Both the position numbers and the translations under genes were made by a program. A stretch of DNA of 64,000 nucleotides. Origin: SIG636 sp045537905. Its GTDB lineage: Bacteria; Bacillota; Clostridia; Oscillospirales; CAG-382. Below, in pieces: positions 35,445-44,086 of this stretch (positions within the stretch are counted from its first letter, which is position 1; every line of letters begins with the position of its first letter). The stretch is from assembly GCA_045537905.1 (NCBI GenBank), contig JAZSQJ010000015.1:6766-70765 (forward strand). Reading direction: 5' to 3'. Under the pieces are notes generated by a model that worked only from the letters and a program-made list of their open reading frames with translations, was not told where the DNA came from and did no database searches.

Positions 35445-35487
35445 AAACAACACCTCATATGGGGAAACCCCAGGAGGTGTTGTTTTG
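35445..35487. terminator. Bidirectional terminator between the anti-sigma and SPFH (slipin-like) genes
   Basis: ACAACACCTC pairs with GAGGTGTTGT, and an inner GGGG-AAA-CCCC hairpin sits within the loop. Confidence 0.8.
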
Positions 35488-35502
35488 TGTTATTGTTAAA
35501 GC

Positions 35503-36447
35503 CTAGTCACAGCAGGGGTCTACTTTCTTAGCCTTCTTGACCTCGGGAGCGGGGGAGGTTACGTCGCCCAGTCCTGTAGTTTCGGAAAACAAAACGTTTG
35601 CCTTGGTAGCGTTGACTGCATCGGTAGGAACGATAATCTTAGAAGCCTTGCCGTTAGACATAGCAACCAAAGCCTCGTACTTCTTAATCTCAAGCACTGC
35701 CGCATCTGCTCCTGCCTCTTTCAGTGCACGCAGACCGTCAGCCTCTGCCTTTTTAGCAAGGTAAATGGCTTTAGCTTCACCCTCTGCACGGGCAATACGT
35801 GCATCACGCTCACCCTCAGCAGCAAGTATCATTGCCTGCTTTTCACCCTCGGCTCTGGTAATAGAAGCCGCCTTGTGACCTTCAGCCTGCAACAGGGTTT
35901 CACGGCGGTCACGCTCTGCCTTCATCTGCTTTTCCATTGCGTTTTGTATCTCGGCAGGAGGAATGATATTCTTCAGCTCAACACGGTTTACTTTTATGCC
36001 CCACTTATCCGTAGCCTCGTCAAGGATGGCGGTCATCTTTGCGTTGATGGTATCACGGGAGGTAAGGGTGCCGTCCAGCTCCAGCTCACCAACTATGTTA
36101 CGGAGTGTGGTAGCGGCAAGGTTGGAAAGGGCAGAGATAGGGTTTACAGCACCGTAAGCGTAAAGGTTAGAGTCGTAAACGGCAAAATAAACCACGGTAT
36201 CGATCTGCATAGTAACGTTATCCTTGGTGATAACGGGCTGAGGAGGGGAGTCAAGCACCTGCTCCATCAGCGTAACCTTTTTTGCAACCCTGTCAACAAA
36301 GGGAACGGTTACGTGAAAGCCTGCACCCCACGTGGTTCTGTATTTACCCAGACGCTCGATAACGTATTCGTGGGCTTGGGGTACGATTTTTGCATTTACA
36401 ATAATGATAATAAGTAAGATAACGACTGCAATAATAGCAAATTCCAT
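35503..36447 (-). CDS. Slipin/stomatin-like SPFH (Band 7) membrane protein
   Basis: 314 residues from ATG 36447 (AAAGGAG upstream); the longer reading from 36552 lacks a ribosome site. One N-terminal membrane helix (2-20) is followed by a classic Band 7 domain: IVPQAHEYVIERLGKYRTTW, GFHVTVPFVDRVAKKVTLME, DSPPQPVITKDNVTMQIDTV and IVGELELDGTLTSRDTINAK. A long Ala/Glu/Arg coiled coil with repeated RAEGE units and a C-terminal cap follow. Slipins form cage-like oligomers on the membrane. An NfeD partner is usual but is not adjacent. The ending VDPCCD has a vicinal cysteine pair. Confidence 0.93.
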   Translation of the reverse strand: MEFAIIAVVILLIIIIVNAKIVPQAHEYVIERLGKYRTTWGAGFHVTVPFVDRVAKKVTLMEQVLDSPPQPVITKDNVTMQIDTVVYFAVYDSNLYAYGAVNPISALSNLAATTLRNIVGELELDGTLTSRDTINAKMTAILDEATDKWGIKVNRVELKNIIPPAEIQNAMEKQMKAERDRRETLLQAEGHKAASITRAEGEKQAMILAAEGERDARIARAEGEAKAIYLAKKAEADGLRALKEAGADAAVLEIKKYEALVAMSNGKASKIIVPTDAVNATKANVLFSETTGLGDVTSPAPEVKKAKKVDPCCD

Positions 36448-36527
36448 AATATTCTCTCCTTTTTGTTTTATTACAATCATATTATACAGCAGGGAAGAGA
36501 AAAATGCAATACATAATTCTTTCCATA

Positions 36528-36572
36528 AGCAAAAAGCATCTGCCCCCACCAAGCTTGGTCGATGCAGATGCT
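36528..36572 (-). terminator. Terminator of the leftward T-box operon
   Basis: AAGCATCTGC pairs with GCAGATGCTT around an inner ACCAAGCTTGGT palindrome. The minus-strand transcript then reads TTTTTGC. It lies just after the stop at 36578. Confidence 0.75.
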
Positions 36573-36577
36573 TAAAC

Positions 36578-37072
36578 TTATTTTTTCTTTTTGGGTTTCA
36601 AACGTTTTACTCCCCGTTCCTTCAACAGCTTCTTAAACCTTTTATAGTTTGTAAGGCTGTTACTTATACGCATAGGGAGCCCCTTATCAAAATACAAAAG
36701 TATCGTATACTCTTCCTCAACATAGCCCGAGGTGTCTCCGTACCGGCTTGTGTCTATCCGGTATTCCCCCTCGGTATGCTTCAGTCTGTAAGCCCTTGCC
36801 TTGCTCCATTCCTTTTTTCGGCAGTACAGATACAAACAGCGTTTTTCTATATACTCTGCCGTAACCGTAACCTTGTAGCTTTTCTTAAATATCTTATGCA
36901 GTACGGAGAAAAGGGCAAAGGGGACAGCAATATAGTACACGTAGAGAATGTTTTGTGCAAAGAAAGCCCAACCACACACAAAAACCGCAAAAAACCAAGC
37001 TATAAACCGTAAAACCACGTCAAGATCGGTTGTTTTACATTCAAGTACCAATACGTCTTGTCTTTCGTCCAC
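36578..37072 (-). CDS. Membrane protein with PH-like soluble domain
   Basis: 164 residues from GTG 37072, favoured because GAGG lies 7 bases upstream; the ATG at 37090 has no ribosome site. Two membrane helices (about 21-38 and 42-60) are followed by a beta-rich domain (KKSYKVTVTAEYIEKRCLYL, EWSKARAYRL, EEEYTILLYFDKGLPMRI) resembling bacterial PH/YdbT-like modules, and a Lys-rich tail. It starts about 20 bases after the acyl-CoA ligase stop and ends the T-box operon. No connection with the metabolic genes is apparent. Confidence 0.6.
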   Translation of the reverse strand: MDERQDVLVLECKTTDLDVVLRFIAWFFAVFVCGWAFFAQNILYVYYIAVPFALFSVLHKIFKKSYKVTVTAEYIEKRCLYLYCRKKEWSKARAYRLKHTEGEYRIDTSRYGDTSGYVEEEYTILLYFDKGLPMRISNSLTNYKRFKKLLKERGVKRLKPKKKK

Positions 37073-37092
37073 AAAATCACCTCGGCGCATTT

Positions 37093-39552
37093 TTACTGTT
37101 TAAGTCCTAAAATCTCAGCAGACATATCACGCATCTTGTATTTAAGAATTTTACCTGCCGCATTCATCGGGAACTCCTTCACAAACAAAAAGTATCTGGG
37201 CACCTTATGTCTTGCGATAGAAGCGTTACCGTACTCCTTCATTTCTTCCTCGGTAGCTGTCTCACCGTCGTGGAGTATCACCCAGGCACAGCATTCCTCG
37301 CCGTACCTTTCGTCGGGTACGCCAACAACCTGTACGTCACGCACCTTGGGATTGGTAAGATAAAACTCCTCAATCTCACGGGGGTAAAGGTTTTCACCGC
37401 CACGGATAATCATATCCTTAAGTCTGCCCGTTACCTTGTAGTAACCGTCGGGAGTACGGCAGCAGATGTCACCGCTGTGAAGCCAGCCGTCGGCGTCGAT
37501 GGCTTGTGCGGTAGCCTCAGGCATTTTGTAATAGCCCTTCATTATGTTAAAGCCGCGGGCAACAAACTCGCCGCTCTCACCGTCGGGAAGCTCCTCGCCT
37601 GTTTCGGGGTCTATAACCTTACACTCTACACCGGGGAAAGGACTGCCAACGGTTTCAACACGGTGGTCAAGGTCCTCGTTAACCTCGCCCATAGTACAGC
37701 CGGGGGAAGCCTCCGTCTGCCCGTAAACGGATATAATCTCCGTCATATTCATCTCGGCGGCGGCACGCCTCATCAAATCGGCAGGGCAGTTAGCACCAGC
37801 CATAATACCCGTACGCATATAAGAGAAATCGGTCTTTGCAAAATCCGGGTGTCCAAACATAGCAATAAACATAGTAGGCACGCCGTTAAAGCAGGTTATA
37901 TGCTCGTCGTTTACACAGGCAAGGGAGGACTTGGGAGAGAAATAGGGAATAGGACACAGGGTACCGCCGTGGGTCATAGTGGAGGTCATAGAAAGCACCA
38001 TTCCGAAGCAATGGAACATAGGCACCTGTATCATCATACGGTCAGCAGTAGAAAGATCCATACGGTCGCCTATGGTCTTACCGTTGTTTACGATGTTGCG
38101 GTGGGTAAGCATAACGCCCTTGGGAAAGCCTGTAGTACCGGAGGTATACTGCATATTGCAAACGTCATCAGGCTTAACAAGGGAAGCTCTTCTGTAAACC
38201 TCCTCACGGGGTACCAGGGAAGAACGTGCCATCATCTGCTCGAAGGAGAGACAGCCTTCCATAGAAAAGCCAACGGTAACTACGTTGCGAAGGAAGGGCA
38301 GGTTTTTGGAATACAGCGCCTTACCGGGGGTAAGACCCTCCAGCTCGGGACAAAGCTGTTTTATAATCTCCTTATAGTTGATATCCTTGCAGAACTCAAT
38401 CATCACCAGAGTATGGGTGTCGGACTGCCTTAAAAGATATTCAATCTCGTGTATCTTGTAAGCGGTGTTTACGGTTACAAGCACGGCACCGATCTTTGTG
38501 GTTGCCCAAAAGGTAATAAACCATTCGGGCACGTTGGTTGCCCATACAGCCACGTGGTCACCCGCCTTAACGCCTAAGGATATAAGGGCGGCGGCACACT
38601 TGTCCACGTCACGGCGGAACTGCTCGTAGGTCCTGGTATAGTCCAGGGTGGGGTACTTAAAGGCATACTGGTCGGGGTATTTTGTTGCCATGGTGTCAAG
38701 CACGTCGGAGAAGGTAGCGTCAATAACGTCGTACTTCTTCCAAACGAAGGTGCCTGTTTTTGCCCTGTTGTAGTAAACCTTATCGGTTTTCTTTTTATCA
38801 CGGGCAAGGGAAGAGATATAGTTGGTAAAATGGGTAAGCACTATATCGGCATCGTTAATCTCCTCGTTCCAGGCGGCACAGATAAAGCCGTCAAAGTTAA
38901 GGGAGGAGAGGGCATCGAGAATCTTTTCCACAGGCAGCTCACCCTCACCGATAAGCACGGTTTTGCCGTCCTTCATATCCCCAAGACGAACGTATTTAAT
39001 GTATGCGCCAAGGGTTTTGATGGTGGTCTCTGCAGTTTCACCTGCAGAAAAATAGGTGCCTCTTATATTCCAGGATGCGCCGAGCACAGCCGAGGAAAAG
39101 AAGTTTATTATATCAATAACCTTTTCCGTGTCAGACAGGTATCCGATAGTCTCCAGAAGTATGCCCACGTCCAAAGTCTCGGCACGCTTAATGGCGTTGC
39201 CCAGCTTTTCCGCAAGCAGCTCCTTGGATACCTCCTTTTCCACACGGACGATAATATTGGCAATGCCTGCGTTTGCCGCCATTTCCACGTATTTAAGTAT
39301 GGCGTCGGCACTTGCCTCCTCGGTCTCTACGGAGTAGGGATAGCTCAGTGCAGAAACGGTAAGCCCTCTGTTTATAAGCTTTCTCTTGGAGTCAGCAACA
39401 CGGTCACGACGCAGTATGCTGTCGTGGTGCTGATTGCGTTCCTTTATTGCATCGTAAATCTCAAAGCCCTCAAAGCCGTAGTCAAAGGCGTAACGGCACA
39501 AATCAATAAAAGAGGGACGATTTACAAATTTTGTTGAAAACACTATTTTCAT
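37093..39552 (-). CDS. Fusion: xylose-isomerase-like TIM barrel plus acyl-CoA synthetase
   Basis: 819 residues. Residues about 1-255 form a sugar-phosphate isomerase/epimerase-type TIM barrel: FIDLCRYAFDYGFEGFEIYD, then a run of barrel strands through YIKYVRLGDMKDGKTVLIGE and FDGFICAAWNEE. After a short linker (YYNRAKTGTFVWKKYDVID), residues about 275-819 form a full adenylate-forming enzyme: P-loop YTSGTTGFPKGVMLTH, VYGQTEASPG, GWLHSGDICCRTPDGYYKVTGR and the catalytic lysine region MNAAGKILKYKMRD. The ligase half resembles medium/long-chain fatty-acyl-CoA synthetases. I know of no characterised enzyme with this fusion. It starts 11 bases after the LeuA-like gene under the Leu T-box. Confidence 0.88.
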   Translation of the reverse strand: MKIVFSTKFVNRPSFIDLCRYAFDYGFEGFEIYDAIKERNQHHDSILRRDRVADSKRKLINRGLTVSALSYPYSVETEEASADAILKYVEMAANAGIANIIVRVEKEVSKELLAEKLGNAIKRAETLDVGILLETIGYLSDTEKVIDIINFFSSAVLGASWNIRGTYFSAGETAETTIKTLGAYIKYVRLGDMKDGKTVLIGEGELPVEKILDALSSLNFDGFICAAWNEEINDADIVLTHFTNYISSLARDKKKTDKVYYNRAKTGTFVWKKYDVIDATFSDVLDTMATKYPDQYAFKYPTLDYTRTYEQFRRDVDKCAAALISLGVKAGDHVAVWATNVPEWFITFWATTKIGAVLVTVNTAYKIHEIEYLLRQSDTHTLVMIEFCKDINYKEIIKQLCPELEGLTPGKALYSKNLPFLRNVVTVGFSMEGCLSFEQMMARSSLVPREEVYRRASLVKPDDVCNMQYTSGTTGFPKGVMLTHRNIVNNGKTIGDRMDLSTADRMMIQVPMFHCFGMVLSMTSTMTHGGTLCPIPYFSPKSSLACVNDEHITCFNGVPTMFIAMFGHPDFAKTDFSYMRTGIMAGANCPADLMRRAAAEMNMTEIISVYGQTEASPGCTMGEVNEDLDHRVETVGSPFPGVECKVIDPETGEELPDGESGEFVARGFNIMKGYYKMPEATAQAIDADGWLHSGDICCRTPDGYYKVTGRLKDMIIRGGENLYPREIEEFYLTNPKVRDVQVVGVPDERYGEECCAWVILHDGETATEEEMKEYGNASIARHKVPRYFLFVKEFPMNAAGKILKYKMRDMSAEILGLKQ

Positions 39553-39563
39553 AAGTCTGCTTA

Positions 39564-40949
39564 TTACTCCTCTTCAAACACTATTTTGTTCAAAGCGTTT
39601 ATATAGGCTCTGATACTGGCGGCAACGATATCGGTAGAAATGCCGTTACCCGAATAAAGCTTGCCGTTATTGCGAAGCTTAACGAGGGCACTACCCAAGG
39701 CATCCTTACCTTCGGTAACAGCCTGTATCTGGAAATCGTCCAGCTCGTAATGGTGACCTATGCACTGCTCGATAGCACGGAAGGCAGAATCTACGGCACC
39801 GTCACCCATACTAACGCCGTATATAAGCTCACCGCCGCACTTAAGTGTTACCTGCGACATAGAGCTGGTGACGTTACTGCAGGTGGTGGTATAGCTTTCA
39901 AGATGGTAGGTGGAGGGAGCCTGCATAGCGTAGCTTGCTACAAGTGCGTCAAACTCCTTGGCACCGATAGCACCCTTCTTTTCACAAACCTTTATCAAAG
40001 CCTTGTGTACGTTACCGCAGTCAACCTCAGAAAGGTCATAGCCTAACACGGCGGCAGTTTGTGCAACCTGTGCAATACTGCAGTCGGAGTCCAGCAGTAT
40101 CTTCTTGCTTTCGCTGACTGTCTCGTCAGTATAAACCTGATGGCTTATGCTGGAAAGCATATCCTCAATGCTGGTGTGTATCTTGGTGCCGTCCAGATTG
40201 CTCTGGGCGTCAATCTCCGCACCGCAAACCTTAAGTGCGTCAGACAGCTTGCCTGTAAGCAGAACGTCCTTGCCTGCCATAGCGCATTTTACGCCGTCAA
40301 TACCTTTAGCAATGCACGTAATAGCAGAGGAAACCGCCATGCTTATCTTATCGGAGGTCTGAATATATACGGGCACGTCAACGGCGGCCTTAACCTTTTC
40401 AGCCAGTGCAGCTATACTTTCGGGCAGAGAAATACCCGCATCGTCACAAAGGGTAACAAGGGTAGCACCCTTTTCAACAGCCTCTTTAGCCGCAGCAATC
40501 AAAAAGTCCTCATCAGCACGGGTAGCGTCAAGGGCGGCAAACTCAACGTCCTCGGTAAGTCCCTTAGCAGCCTTAACCAGCTCGCCTATCTTTGCAAGCA
40601 TCTTGTCGCTTTTAAGATGGTAAATATATTCCATCTGAACGGTAGAAACGGGCAGCTCTACCTGTAAACGGGGATTTCCGGCGCTTTTAATGCACTCAAA
40701 AGCATCAACCACGGAGGATACCGTAAAGCCTACGGGTATAGCAAGGGTAGCGTTTTTAACCTTTTGTGCGATGGTTTTATAAATAATACCGTCTTCACGA
40801 AGATTCTTAACAGGTGCAAGCTCAACGGCGTCTACACCCAACGCAGCCGCACAAGCGGCAATCGCAGCCTTTTCACGGAACAGCAGGGAAACCTCGCTGC
40901 TTCCTCCAAGCTTCTTAAGCGTGATATCGGTAACTTTAACGTTTCTCAT
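39564..40949 (-). CDS. LeuA-like (alpha-isopropylmalate synthase family) protein with degenerate catalytic motifs
   Basis: 461 residues, from ATG 40949 with AAAGGAG upstream. The N-terminal TIM barrel aligns with the HMGL-like fold but reads DITLKKLGGSSEVSLL where LeuA has DTTLRDGEQ, and YIQTSDKISMAVSSAI where the metal-binding HxHND motif belongs. The acyl-CoA/metal residues therefore appear lost. The C-terminal third (about 315-455: YHLESYTTTCSNVTSSMSQV, GDGAVDSAFRAIEQCIG, and GNGISTDIVAASIRAYINAL) is a well-kept LeuA regulatory dimer domain, which in true enzymes binds leucine. It may be a sensor or an enzyme with altered chemistry. The operon is controlled by the leucine-type T-box upstream. 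Confidence 0.8.
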   Translation of the reverse strand: MRNVKVTDITLKKLGGSSEVSLLFREKAAIAACAAALGVDAVELAPVKNLREDGIIYKTIAQKVKNATLAIPVGFTVSSVVDAFECIKSAGNPRLQVELPVSTVQMEYIYHLKSDKMLAKIGELVKAAKGLTEDVEFAALDATRADEDFLIAAAKEAVEKGATLVTLCDDAGISLPESIAALAEKVKAAVDVPVYIQTSDKISMAVSSAITCIAKGIDGVKCAMAGKDVLLTGKLSDALKVCGAEIDAQSNLDGTKIHTSIEDMLSSISHQVYTDETVSESKKILLDSDCSIAQVAQTAAVLGYDLSEVDCGNVHKALIKVCEKKGAIGAKEFDALVASYAMQAPSTYHLESYTTTCSNVTSSMSQVTLKCGGELIYGVSMGDGAVDSAFRAIEQCIGHHYELDDFQIQAVTEGKDALGSALVKLRNNGKLYSGNGISTDIVAASIRAYINALNKIVFEEE

Positions 40950-40989
40950 ATTGAAAACTCCTTTTTCAGCTAGTGTATATAATAAAAAC

Positions 40990-41316
40990 TATACGTAATA
41001 AAACAAAAAACGCCCTCGTCTCCTTGTTCTTTGCAAAGAGACGAAAACGCATTAACCCACAGGGGGTATATTCCGTTTCCGCGGTACCACTCTTTTTCGT
41101 CCCTCAAAGGAACGCACCTTAGATGCCACCACATCTTAACTCTGTAACGGGAGTTCCCGTCTGTCACTACCTTCTACCGACGGTGATAAAAATCGCAACA
41201 GCCGCTCCGCGGTGAGTTCAGCAAAGCTTTCCCGGCGTTTCACAGCAACCAACGCCTCTCTCAAAGGTGAAATCATTCGCTTACTATTCCGCATCTCTGC
41301 GTTTATCAATGTGTTG
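40990..41316 (-). ncRNA. T-box riboswitch, leucine (CUC) specifier
   Basis: Minus-strand leader of the LeuA-like gene. Stem I carries an AGTA-type bulge and an AGAGAG distal motif. The specifier region reads GAACTCACC, the context in which the codon precedes ACC, giving CUC (Leu). The T-box sequence AGAGTGGTACCGCGG (minus strand, about 41077-41091) lies before a terminator in which CGTCTC pairs with GAGACG followed by a T-run near 40990-41045. Uncharged tRNA(Leu) should therefore favour read-through into 39564-40949 and the ligase fusion. Confidence 0.9.
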
Positions 41317-41317
41317 C

Positions 41318-41346
41318 ATTTTATCACAGCTTTTTTTGTTTGTCAA
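41318..41346 (-). promoter_or_regulatory. Promoter of the T-box operon
   Basis: On the minus strand TTGACA (41341-41346), a 17-base spacer and TAAAAT (41318-41323), with TGA before the -10. Confidence 0.85.
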
Positions 41347-41377
41347 TACTTTTTTGTATTTTTTATGTTTATTTTTA

Positions 41378-41406
41378 TTGAAAAATCCACGGTGTTTTGT
41401 TATACT
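41378..41406 (+). promoter_or_regulatory. Promoter of the pectate-lyase-like lipoprotein gene
   Basis: TTGAAA (41378-41383), a 17-base spacer and TATACT (41401-41406), with TGT before the -10. It is divergent from the T-box promoter, 31 bases away. Confidence 0.8.
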
Positions 41407-41438
41407 GTTTATCGGTATTTATACAAGCGGAGGTCGTT

Positions 41439-43694
41439 ATGAGATACAAAATACTGATTGCTGTTTTATGTCTGTTTTCTGTAATCCTTTCTTTCGGGGC
41501 CTGCGGTTCTGAACAGGTAAGCCCCTCGGACTCCTCTGAGTTAATCAGTGCAGAAAGCACTGACAGCAGTGAGGAAACAAGCGAAGATATCAGCGAGGAA
41601 ATATTAACCCTTCCCGCAGGGGAGCTTAAAGACACGTCAAGCGGTAAAACAACCCCCCGTCTGGTACAAACCCTTTATCCCACGGAGGACGTGGTGATAG
41701 CTGATATTATCCCTACCGAGGACGGCTATGCGGTAGGAGATAACGGCATAGGTGACAGCACGGCAGGCATACAGAAGGCGCTTAACGACTGCTTTGACAA
41801 TGGGGGCGGTACCGTATATCTCCCTGCAGGCATCTACGCCATTTCAGGCAAAATATTCATCCCTCCCTTCGTTACTCTGCGAGGGGATTGGCAGGACCCC
41901 GACAAGGGCACGGACTACGGTACGGTAATCTTTGTGTATAACGAAAGCAAGGAGGACTACGCCAAGGGCAAAACCGTTACCGAGGGTATATTTAACCTTG
42001 GCGGCTCCGGCGGTGTTCTGGGGCTTACCGTCTATTATCCCAACCAGTCCGTAAATAACGTAAAGCCCTATCCCTTTACCTTTTACAGCGACGGTATGGG
42101 TGCAAACTATATGCTGTCTACCGTGAAGAACGTTACGGTAATCAACGGCTATCGTGGTATCGGTGCCTGCTGTCTTAACACCAACCAGGGGGGCGGTGCT
42201 CACGAGCAGTTAACGGTAGAAAACTTTAAGGGCACCTTCCTTTATTGCGGTACCGAGGTTTACAACCAAGCCGATGTAGGCACCTGGCAAAACGTAAGCG
42301 TAAGCAACAAATACTGGAAGGAGGCCAAGGGGGAGGGCATCCGCGCCGTAGACGGCGTAAAGCTTGATACTTATACCAAGAAAAACACGGTGGGACTTAA
42401 GCTGGGCGACCTTGAGTGGACGGAGTTCGAGGGCCTTAGTGTAAGCGGCTGTAAAATCGGTATAGAGATACTTAAGGGCAAGCGTATAAGGTTTGCAGGC
42501 TCTATCCACAACGTAGATATAAGAGATTGCACTACAGGCATTAAGCTTAACGACCTTGACAGCCGTTGGGGTATGCTTATCAGTGAGGGCGTAATAGAGG
42601 GCGGCATCCAAAACAAGGCGCTGGGTCTGGTTAAGCTGTGCGGTGTAAAGGTAAGCGGCACCTTAAAGGGCAAGACCGAGCAGGATGACAGTGCGGATAT
42701 ATCCTCCTATGATATAGACTATAACAGAAGCTATACCAAGCCGGTTTCCGTGTTGTATGTGGCGGAGTTGGACGGCACGGGCAAAACCGACGTAACGTCA
42801 GCTCTCCAAAGCACTCTGGATACTGCAGGCAAAACGGGCGGCGTAGTGTACCTGCCTGCAGGCAGATATAAGCTGGAGGGTTCGGTAAGCGTACCTGCAG
42901 GGGTAGAGCTAAGAGGTGCAAGCTCCGTAGCCGGCAGAGACCAAGGGGGGATGAGTCTTGGCACGGTAATCTACTGCTACTACGGTGACGATGAACCGGT
43001 AAAGCCCGATACGGACAAAGCCTTTATAACTCTGTCGGGTAAAAATGCTGGAATTAACGGAATCCGCATAATATACCCCGAAAACGGCCCCTTTGACAGG
43101 GACCTTAACACAACCTATACAGTCCGTGGCACCGCCGAGGGCGTGTATTTTGTAAACGGTATGATATCCGCCTCGGGCTACGGCGTAGACTTCCGCGGCT
43201 GTGACGGGCACTTTATTAAAAAGGTAAGCACCTGCTGCTACTACAACTCCTACCTGTTGGGCGGAGAGGGCGGAATGCTTAACGGCTGTCTGCAAAACGG
43301 TACTGTAATCTACCGCACAGACTTAAATACAGGCTTCCTGCATAATTGGCCCACCAACGAGGCACAAATCTGGAACGAGCTGTTTAACCCCATAACCCGT
43401 GCCTACAACCAATTCATAATAGCAGAGGGAGCAAAGAACCAGCAGATATACAACACCTTTATTTACGGTTGTGCAAATATGCTGGTATGCAAGGACTCTA
43501 CGGTGTTGGCGGTGAATATCGGATCCGACAACATCGGCGCTGCCCAGTTGGTTGCAGAAAGCGGCGAAATGACCGTAATCAACGCTATGCGATACAACGG
43601 CACGTCCTATAAGCACAGCGGCGGTATACTCAGGCTGTACAACAGACTGACGATAAATGATAAAACAGAAAAAACCGTTATTATAGGTGAATAA
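41439..43694 (+). CDS. Pectate-lyase-superfamily beta-helix lipoprotein (tandem domains)
   Basis: 751 residues from ATG 41439 (GGAGG upstream); the longer reading from 41397 overlaps the promoter. An N-terminal lipoprotein-like signal (ILSFGAC) is followed by a Ser/Glu-rich linker. Two Pectate_lyase_3-type right-handed beta-helices follow, each opening with a recognisable cap: DSTAGIQKALNDCFDNGGGT with VYLPAGIYAISG, and DVTSALQSTLDTAGKTGGVV with YLPAGRYKLEG. The duplication covers the whole protein. No catalytic residues can be assigned and the polysaccharide substrate is unknown. Its terminator hairpin is duplicated around the repeat element that follows. Confidence 0.85.
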   Translation: MRYKILIAVLCLFSVILSFGACGSEQVSPSDSSELISAESTDSSEETSEDISEEILTLPAGELKDTSSGKTTPRLVQTLYPTEDVVIADIIPTEDGYAVGDNGIGDSTAGIQKALNDCFDNGGGTVYLPAGIYAISGKIFIPPFVTLRGDWQDPDKGTDYGTVIFVYNESKEDYAKGKTVTEGIFNLGGSGGVLGLTVYYPNQSVNNVKPYPFTFYSDGMGANYMLSTVKNVTVINGYRGIGACCLNTNQGGGAHEQLTVENFKGTFLYCGTEVYNQADVGTWQNVSVSNKYWKEAKGEGIRAVDGVKLDTYTKKNTVGLKLGDLEWTEFEGLSVSGCKIGIEILKGKRIRFAGSIHNVDIRDCTTGIKLNDLDSRWGMLISEGVIEGGIQNKALGLVKLCGVKVSGTLKGKTEQDDSADISSYDIDYNRSYTKPVSVLYVAELDGTGKTDVTSALQSTLDTAGKTGGVVYLPAGRYKLEGSVSVPAGVELRGASSVAGRDQGGMSLGTVIYCYYGDDEPVKPDTDKAFITLSGKNAGINGIRIIYPENGPFDRDLNTTYTVRGTAEGVYFVNGMISASGYGVDFRGCDGHFIKKVSTCCYYNSYLLGGEGGMLNGCLQNGTVIYRTDLNTGFLHNWPTNEAQIWNELFNPITRAYNQFIIAEGAKNQQIYNTFIYGCANMLVCKDSTVLAVNIGSDNIGAAQLVAESGEMTVINAMRYNGTSYKHSGGILRLYNRLTINDKTEKTVIIGE

Positions 43695-43702
43695 TAGCAA
43701 AA

Positions 43703-43730
43703 GACGCAGACATTAAAAACGTTCTGCGTC
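43703..43730 (+). terminator. First copy of the 28-bp terminator hairpin (no T-tract)
   Basis: GACGCAGA and TCTGCGTC form the stem around a 12-base loop. It is identical to 43953-43980 but is followed directly by the repeat element instead of T residues, so this copy has lost its terminator tail. Confidence 0.85.
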
Positions 43731-43952
43731 AGCTTGATGACAAACCTTGTCATCAAGCTGGCAGAGTGCTGAGAAAGAGTACAGACAAGACGAACCGAGG
43801 CGATAACTGTACTAAGTACTGTGAGCCGAGGTTCGTTTTGAACGAAAAAACAAATAAAATGTAGAAAATTCAGGAAAATTTCCCCTGAATTTTCTACTTT
43901 AGAATGAGTATATTTTGTTCTTTTTCGTGCTCTGTGCCTTTGTCAGCGGTCT
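43730..43952 (+). mobile_element. Terminator-inserted repeat element, copy A (about 223 bp)
   Basis: It starts CAGCTTGATGACAAA and ends TTTGTCAGCGGTCTG; the ends match as an imperfect inverted repeat (about 11 of 15 positions, both with TGACAAA). It contains three internal hairpins: one at the 5' end (GCTTGATGACA pairing with TGTCATCAAGC), one pairing CGAACC with GGTTCG, and one pairing GTAGAAAATTCAG with CTGAATTTTCTAC. There is no ORF. It is about 96% identical to copy B at 56281-56504. It is flanked by exact copies of the upstream gene's terminator hairpin, the pattern expected of a long target duplication. Confidence 0.85.
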
Positions 43953-43986
43953 GACGCAGACATTAAAAACGTTCTGCGTCTTTTTT
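43953..43986 (+). terminator. Second copy of the terminator hairpin, with T-tract
   Basis: Identical 28-bp hairpin followed by TTTTTT. This is the functional terminator after the insertion. Confidence 0.85.
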
Positions 43987-44019
43987 GTTAGATAGTACTA
44001 AAAAATTAATATATAGCTA

Positions 44020-44048
44020 TTGCAAGCTAGTGCATTCGGTGCTAAAAT
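44020..44048 (+). promoter_or_regulatory. Promoter of the GLUG/MBL/dockerin gene
   Basis: TTGCAA (44020-44025), a 17-base spacer and TAAAAT (44043-44048), with TGC before the -10. Confidence 0.7.
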
Positions 44049-44086
44049 TAAGTGATGGAATTTATCTATAATACGGAGGTATCCTT

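Larger units (their letters stand above)
43695..44086. other. 392-bp intergenic region: duplicated terminator, repeat element copy A and a promoter
   Basis: The region is fully accounted for by the hairpin at 43703-43730, the element at 43730-43952, the second hairpin with T-tract at 43953-43986, and the promoter at 44020-44048. There is no ORF. Confidence 0.85.
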
